Part shown: piece after piece, positions 5,571 through 8,448 of the stretch
Numbering within the stretch: position 1 is the stretch's first letter
Layout of the letters: every line of letters begins with the position of its first letter
Assembly (NCBI GenBank): GCA_964370085.1
Contig: CAYJHI010000040.1
Location: 1 to 8,448 of the forward strand
Length of the DNA stretch: 8,448 bases
Origin: CARZYU01 sp964370085
Lineage (GTDB): Bacteria; Bacillota_I; Bacilli_A; RF39; UBA660
Reading direction: 5' to 3'
Notes under the pieces: model-generated
Seen by the model: only the letters and a program-made list of their open reading frames with translations
The model's database searches: none
What the model was told of the DNA's origin: nothing
Position numbers and translations under genes: made by a program

Positions 5571-5984
5571 GGCTTTTTTTTGTAATAGTTCTTGGTAGTT
5601 TTCAACACATATAGTATGAGTTGAATATTCTATTGTTTGTTTAAAACCACTAAATTCTGTTATATAAGTAGGGGGAATACTGTTTGGTATTCTATGTTTT
5701 GTTAATGTTAGTTTATATTCTGGGTATTCTTCTTGTTTATCTTCTAACCACATGATGGCATCTTTGTTATCAGTATGTCTTGCTTCTAAGATGGCACCTT
5801 TCCCTTTCAAAATAATTAAGTTATTTTCGTGATCAAAAGTAATGTGTTTATCATGACAAAGTTTTTCTAAGTAAACCTCATCTTTATTTTCAGTTTCTTG
5901 ATCTTTTATAAAGTGATATACTTTATAACTAATTGCTTTGTTGGCTTTAAGGCAGCCTTTTAAACCTTGTAGTTTCTTTTCCAT
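5547..5984 (-). CDS. unrecognised 145-residue soluble protein
   Basis: I do not recognise this family. The chosen start (5984, MEKKLQGLKG) follows AGAGGT by 4 bases; an upstream in-frame ATG at 6011 has no SD and lies within the predicted promoter. The protein is hydrophilic, with no signal peptide or membrane segment. Visible elements are a basic N-terminal stretch (KKLQGLKGCLKANKAISYK), an acidic middle (KDQETENKDEVY, about 27-38), a likely beta-hairpin ITFDHENNLIILKGKG (48-63), EARHTDNKDAIMWLEDKQEEYPEY (67-90), a 'KHRIPNSIPPTYITEF' segment (96-111), and a Lys-rich tail ending KANKTKVKA. Two Cys (about 11 and 43) and several His are scattered, without a clear metal-binding pattern. It converges on nfo, sharing its terminator, and lies 45 bases behind the DUF2624-like gene on the same strand but with its own good promoter. 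Base composition matches the neighbours. Confidence 0.8.
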   Translation of the reverse strand: MEKKLQGLKGCLKANKAISYKVYHFIKDQETENKDEVYLEKLCHDKHITFDHENNLIILKGKGAILEARHTDNKDAIMWLEDKQEEYPEYKLTLTKHRIPNSIPPTYITEFSGFKQTIEYSTHTICVENYQELLQKKANKTKVKA

Positions 5985-5988
5985 ATGT

Positions 5989-5994
5989 ACCTCT
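5989..5994 (-). promoter_or_regulatory. ribosome binding site fixing the start of the 145-residue gene
   Basis: Read on the minus strand, AAGAGGTACATATG places AGAGGT 4 bases before the ATG at 5984. This decides against the longer reading from 6011. Confidence 0.75.
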
Positions 5995-6001
5995 TGAGTA
6001 A

Positions 6002-6030
6002 ATAATAGCAAAAAAAAGTTGTTTTGTCAT
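6002..6030 (-). promoter_or_regulatory. sigma-70 promoter for the 145-residue gene
   Basis: On the minus strand ATGACA (6030-6025, 5/6 to TTGACA) is followed after 17 bases by TATTAT (6007-6002, 5/6 to TATAAT). TGC directly before the -10 makes it an extended -10. Transcription would begin near 5995, leaving a leader of only about 11 bases that is essentially the SD. The -35 touches the stop of the upstream gene, so this gene can be expressed independently of it. Confidence 0.65.
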
Positions 6031-6284
6031 TAAAATTTATATTTTTTTTTCATTTCTATATATAAACTTCTAATTTTTAAATATGACTCTTCATTTATTT
6101 TTCTTTTTAAACTTAGCCATATTTCTTGATCGTTTTGATATATTCTTTGCCAATTATTTTTTATAAAATAATATATTACTTCTTCTTCATCCTTAGATAG
6201 AGTAATATTTACTTTGTTTTTATAATTAGATATATCCTCAATAGTTAGTTTGTTTATATAACTTGATATAATACTTTCATACAT
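6030..6284 (-). CDS. small protein resembling DUF2624 (YqfT)
   Basis: This is an 84-residue, highly charged protein with no membrane segment, starting MYESIISSYINKLTIEDI and ending KKYKF. The layout resembles Bacillus YqfT/DUF2624: a short N-terminal helix, an 'INKLTIEDISNYKNKVNITLSKDEEE' stretch in which the cell 'counts' helix-turn-helix-like segments, then 'YFIKNNWQRIYQ' and a C-terminal helix with alternating hydrophobics (YLKIRSLYIEMKKKY). Length and presence near nfo agree, since yqfT directly follows nfo in B. subtilis; here it is on the opposite strand with one gene between. I regard the family call as likely but unproven by sequence alone, and the function of DUF2624 is unknown. The start at 6284 has a perfect GGAGGA 6 bases upstream; an upstream in-frame ATG at 6335 would run through that SD. 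I see no clear promoter or terminator of its own. Confidence 0.6.
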   Translation of the reverse strand: MYESIISSYINKLTIEDISNYKNKVNITLSKDEEEVIYYFIKNNWQRIYQNDQEIWLSLKRKINEESYLKIRSLYIEMKKKYKF

Positions 6285-6290
6285 AATTGT

Positions 6291-6296
6291 TCCTCC
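6291..6296 (-). promoter_or_regulatory. strong ribosome binding site of the DUF2624-like gene
   Basis: On the minus strand AAAGGAGGAACAATTATG carries GGAGGA with 6 bases to the ATG at 6284. It is among the best Shine-Dalgarno matches in the window, and rules out the 17-residue longer reading from 6335. Confidence 0.85.
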
Positions 6297-6344
6297 TTTA
6301 AAAAATATGCTTATAACTTTTTGATTATGATTCAAACTAATAAT

Positions 6345-6350
6345 AGGTGA
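6345..6350 (+). promoter_or_regulatory. shifted Shine-Dalgarno AGGTGA for the PBP gene
   Basis: AATAGGTGATTATATG puts AGGTGA 4 bases before the ATG at 6355, the same design as before the DUF421 gene (2295-2300). The 70-base divergent region 6285-6354 holds this site and the GGAGGA of the minus-strand gene. I could not find a -35/-10 pair with proper spacing for either direction. Confidence 0.65.
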
Positions 6351-6354
6351 TTAT

Positions 6355-8367
6355 ATGAAAAAAGATTTTTATCGATATAGATGTTTGATAATAATAGTTA
6401 GTTTATTATTTACTGTTGTTTTAGTTAGATTATTTATGATGATGGTAATTAATAATAGTTTTTATAAAGAAGAACTTGCAGTATTAAGTTATGATTTAGT
6501 TGAAGGGAGTAGTGCTCCTAGAGGTAGAATATATGACCGTAATTATAATTTATTAGTAGATAATCAAGCGATTAAAACTATTGTTTATAAGAATGAAGAT
6601 ATTAGTGTTTCAGAAGAGATATCTTTAGCATATGAAGTTAGTGATATACTAGAGTTAGATTATGATAAAGTAAGTGAGCGTAATTTAGTAGAGTTTTATT
6701 TAGAAACTTTAGAAGATAAGGGCGATTATTTAATTACTGAGGAAGAGTGGGATGAATATAATTTACGAAAGATATCTTTTGAAGATATATATCTATTAAA
6801 AATAAATAGAATTAGTGATGATATTATTAATTCTATGTCTATAGAAGATAAAAAAGCTGCTTACTTATTTTATTTGATGAATAATGGGTTATCTTATGAA
6901 GATAAAGTAATTAAGGAAGATGATGTTAATGAACTAGAATATGCTTTAATAGCAGAGAATCAAGATAAATATGTTGGTTTTAAAGCTGATGTTAGTTGGG
7001 AAAGAGTTTATTTGTATGAAGATGCTTTTAGAAGTATACTTGGTAATGTAAATAGTATTCCATTAGAAGATAAAGATATATATTTAAAAAATGGTTATAG
7101 TTTGAATGATGTAGTGGGTACTAGTTATTTAGAATATCAATATGAAGGGTATTTAAAAGGAGAAAAAGCTGTTTATCAACAAATTAGTAGTGATGAGGTA
7201 GTTCTTGTTAATGAAGAGGTTAGAGGTAATGATATTGTTTTGTCAATTGATATTAACCTTCAATTAGCAATAGAGAAAATATTAGAAGAAGAGTTATTAA
7301 TTACAAAAAATGAACCTTATACAGAGTATTTTAATAGGGCTTTTGTGATAGTTAGTGATCCTAATAATGGAGATATATTAGCGATGGCAAGTAAACAGAT
7401 AATTGAGAGTGATGGTGAGTATTTATTTGTTGATTATATACCAGGTGTTTTAACTTCTCCTATGACTGTTGGGAGTGTTGTTAAGGGTGCTTCTATGTTA
7501 GTTGCTTATAATGAAGAAGTAGTAGATTTTGGGGAAGTTAAGTATGATGAATGTGTTAAGTTAGCAGGCGTTAAGGAAAAATGTTCTTGGAGAGATTTAG
7601 GTAGTATTGATGATATAGAGGCTTTGGCACTTTCATCTAATGTTTATCAGTTTAAAGCTGCTATGGAGATTGCAGGTTCTAGTTATAGTTATAATATGCC
7701 TTTTAAGGTTGAAAATGATGCTTTTAATATATATAGAAATACTTATCATGAGTTTGGGTTAGGTGTTAAAACAGAGATTGATTTACCAGTTGAGAGTATT
7801 GGTTATAGTGGTAGTGATAATGAAGGAGGTTTGTTACTTGATTATGTTATGGGGCAATATGAAACTTATACACCTATTCAGTTAAGTCAGTATATAAATA
7901 CACTTGCTAATGGTGGTAATAGATTACAACCTTTGTTATTAAAAGAAGTTAGAAAAAGTACGAGTAGTGATGAAATAAGTGAGGTTGTTATTTATAGACA
8001 AGAATCTAACTTATTGAATACTGTTACAACTACTGAAGAGAATATGGATAGAGTTAAGGAAGGGTTAAGTGCTGTTATGACTAGTAGTTATGGGTTAGGT
8101 AGATGGCATGCTGATGCTAAGTATGATTTAGCAGGTAAAACAGGAACGTCACAGAGTTTTATAGATACAGATAATGATGGTAAAATAGATACAGAAACAA
8201 TCAGTACAGCGTTTATAGGATATGCTCCTAGTGATAATCCAAGTGTTAGTTTTGTAGTGACAACGCCTGATAGTTCTATGCCAAGTACCTTTTCTATTTA
8301 TAATTCACAAGTAAATAAGAGAATAAGTAAGAAAGTAACTACTAAATATTTTGAACTTTATCCTTAA
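6355..8367 (+). CDS. class B penicillin-binding protein (peptidoglycan transpeptidase)
   Basis: This monofunctional D,D-transpeptidase cross-links peptidoglycan outside the membrane during elongation or division. Its 670 residues begin with a short cytoplasmic tip and one membrane helix (about 9-31). The PBP dimerisation/pedestal domain opens with SAPRGRIYDRN (53-63). The hinge GNDIVLSIDINLQ starts at 291. The transpeptidase domain carries all three catalytic motifs: S374-V-V-K377 (in TVGSVVKGAS), S427-S-N429, and K595-T-G597 (in DLAGKTGTSQS). An EF-hand-like DTDNDGKID segment (604-612) follows the KTG motif. There are no C-terminal PASTA repeats. It most resembles Bacillus PbpA/PbpH and staphylococcal PBP3-like enzymes; an elongation role fits the pbp-rpmG neighbourhood, but a septal role cannot be excluded and no mre or fts partner is in view. 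The start is set by AGGTGAT. A possible weak hairpin lies over the stop and the next promoter begins 17 bases later. Confidence 0.95.
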   Translation: MKKDFYRYRCLIIIVSLLFTVVLVRLFMMMVINNSFYKEELAVLSYDLVEGSSAPRGRIYDRNYNLLVDNQAIKTIVYKNEDISVSEEISLAYEVSDILELDYDKVSERNLVEFYLETLEDKGDYLITEEEWDEYNLRKISFEDIYLLKINRISDDIINSMSIEDKKAAYLFYLMNNGLSYEDKVIKEDDVNELEYALIAENQDKYVGFKADVSWERVYLYEDAFRSILGNVNSIPLEDKDIYLKNGYSLNDVVGTSYLEYQYEGYLKGEKAVYQQISSDEVVLVNEEVRGNDIVLSIDINLQLAIEKILEEELLITKNEPYTEYFNRAFVIVSDPNNGDILAMASKQIIESDGEYLFVDYIPGVLTSPMTVGSVVKGASMLVAYNEEVVDFGEVKYDECVKLAGVKEKCSWRDLGSIDDIEALALSSNVYQFKAAMEIAGSSYSYNMPFKVENDAFNIYRNTYHEFGLGVKTEIDLPVESIGYSGSDNEGGLLLDYVMGQYETYTPIQLSQYINTLANGGNRLQPLLLKEVRKSTSSDEISEVVIYRQESNLLNTVTTTEENMDRVKEGLSAVMTSSYGLGRWHADAKYDLAGKTGTSQSFIDTDNDGKIDTETISTAFIGYAPSDNPSVSFVVTTPDSSMPSTFSIYNSQVNKRISKKVTTKYFELYP

Positions 8368-8384
8368 AAAAGGTAAATTTTGTT
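8357..8384 (+). terminator. possible weak terminator over the PBP stop codon
   Basis: TTTATCCTT (8357-8365) can pair with AAGGTAAA (8370-8377) with one bulged T and an AAAA loop, followed by TTTTGTTT (8378-8385). The TAA stop (8365-8367) lies at the loop. The stem is short and bulged and the U-tract interrupted, so termination would be partial. Confidence 0.35.
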
Positions 8385-8412
8385 TGTCAAATGAGAGTTT
8401 TTTTGTTATAAT
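8384..8412 (+). promoter_or_regulatory. strong sigma-70 promoter for rpmG
   Basis: TTGTCA (8384-8389, 5/6 to consensus) and a perfect TATAAT (8407-8412) are separated by exactly 17 bases, with TGT immediately before the -10 (extended -10). Transcription should start near 8419, giving a leader of about 18 bases that contains AAGGAGG (8424-8430) 6 bases before the ATG. This is the best promoter in the window, as expected for a ribosomal protein gene. Confidence 0.88.
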
Positions 8413-8436
8413 ACTGATAGACCAAGGAGGGATAGT

Positions 8437-8448
8437 ATGGCAAAAGTA
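8437..8448 (+). CDS. rpmG: probable 50S ribosomal protein L33 (first four codons)
   Basis: Only M-A-K-V is visible before the right edge. The call rests on three points: many bacterial L33 proteins begin M-[AR]-[KV]-[KN]-V; the gene has the strongest promoter and a perfect AAGGAGG; and rpmG follows a class B PBP gene in several Bacilli (for example pbp3-rpmG in Staphylococcus). Four residues cannot prove identity, and another highly expressed gene is possible. Confidence 0.55.

Noticed and set aside
5985..6011. Upstream start (ATG at 6011) for the 145-residue gene
   Set aside because: It lies upstream of the predicted transcription start and has no SD; AGAGGT points to ATG 5984.
6285..6335. 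Upstream start (ATG at 6335) for the DUF2624-like gene
   Set aside because: The perfect GGAGGA at 6291-6296 serves ATG 6284 and would be coding in the longer version.
1..8448. CRISPR array, tRNA, rRNA, insertion sequence, phage genes or a defence system
   Set aside because: No regularly spaced repeats, cloverleaf-like sequence, transposase, integrase or known defence domains were found on either strand; intergenic regions are all under 100 bases apart from the gap.

Overview
The window is an AT-rich chromosomal fragment of a low-GC Gram-positive bacterium (Bacillota, class Bacilli in the broad sense). Evidence for this is the gene order dnaG-rpoD-trmK, a Bacillus-type primary sigma factor, Bacilli membrane families (TIGR04086/YrzE-like and DUF421/YetF-like), strong GGAGG or AGGTGAT ribosome binding sites and sigma-70-type promoters. 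TGA is used as a stop (trmK and the gene at 1867-2232) and Trp is TGG, so the code is standard and not that of Mycoplasma. A run of exactly 100 N (4640-4739) indicates a draft scaffold, probably from an uncultured, gut-type lineage of reduced Bacilli; that last point is inference.

Layout. At 1-1862 lies the macromolecular-synthesis cluster: the end of DNA primase, the complete housekeeping sigma factor and tRNA m1A22 methyltransferase TrmK, packed with a 1-base gap and a 1-base overlap. A convergent small membrane protein (1867-2232, minus) ends in the same hairpin as trmK. Divergent from it is a DUF421 membrane protein (2305-2964), then a membrane-anchored GHL10/DUF187 glycosidase-like protein (3004-4203) and a type IV prepilin-like protein (from 4248) cut off by the gap. 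After the gap comes endonuclease IV (nfo), lacking only about 20 N-terminal residues. Convergent to nfo are two small minus-strand genes: an unrecognised 145-residue protein and an 84-residue protein resembling DUF2624/YqfT. Divergent from these is a complete class B penicillin-binding protein (6355-8367). The window closes with a strong promoter and the first four codons of what is probably ribosomal protein L33 (rpmG).

How the parts relate. The skeleton dnaG - rpoD - trmK - nfo - DUF2624-like - pbp - rpmG is a compressed version of the yqf/yqg region of Bacillus subtilis, with cell-surface genes (DUF421, GHL10, prepilin) and an unknown gene placed in between. The PBP and the GHL10 protein both probably act on peptidoglycan outside the membrane; TrmK, RpoD, Nfo and L33 are information-processing housekeeping functions.

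Two organisational features stand out. Several candidate terminators are hairpins built across the stop codons themselves, and both convergent pairs share one hairpin. Predicted 5' leaders are very short, with the Shine-Dalgarno site directly after the predicted transcription start. I found no CRISPR array, tRNA, rRNA, insertion sequence, phage or defence system. No intergenic stretch longer than 300 bases exists. The best candidates for undescribed biology are the unknown 145-residue protein with its own promoter and the isolated prepilin next to the glycosidase-like gene.
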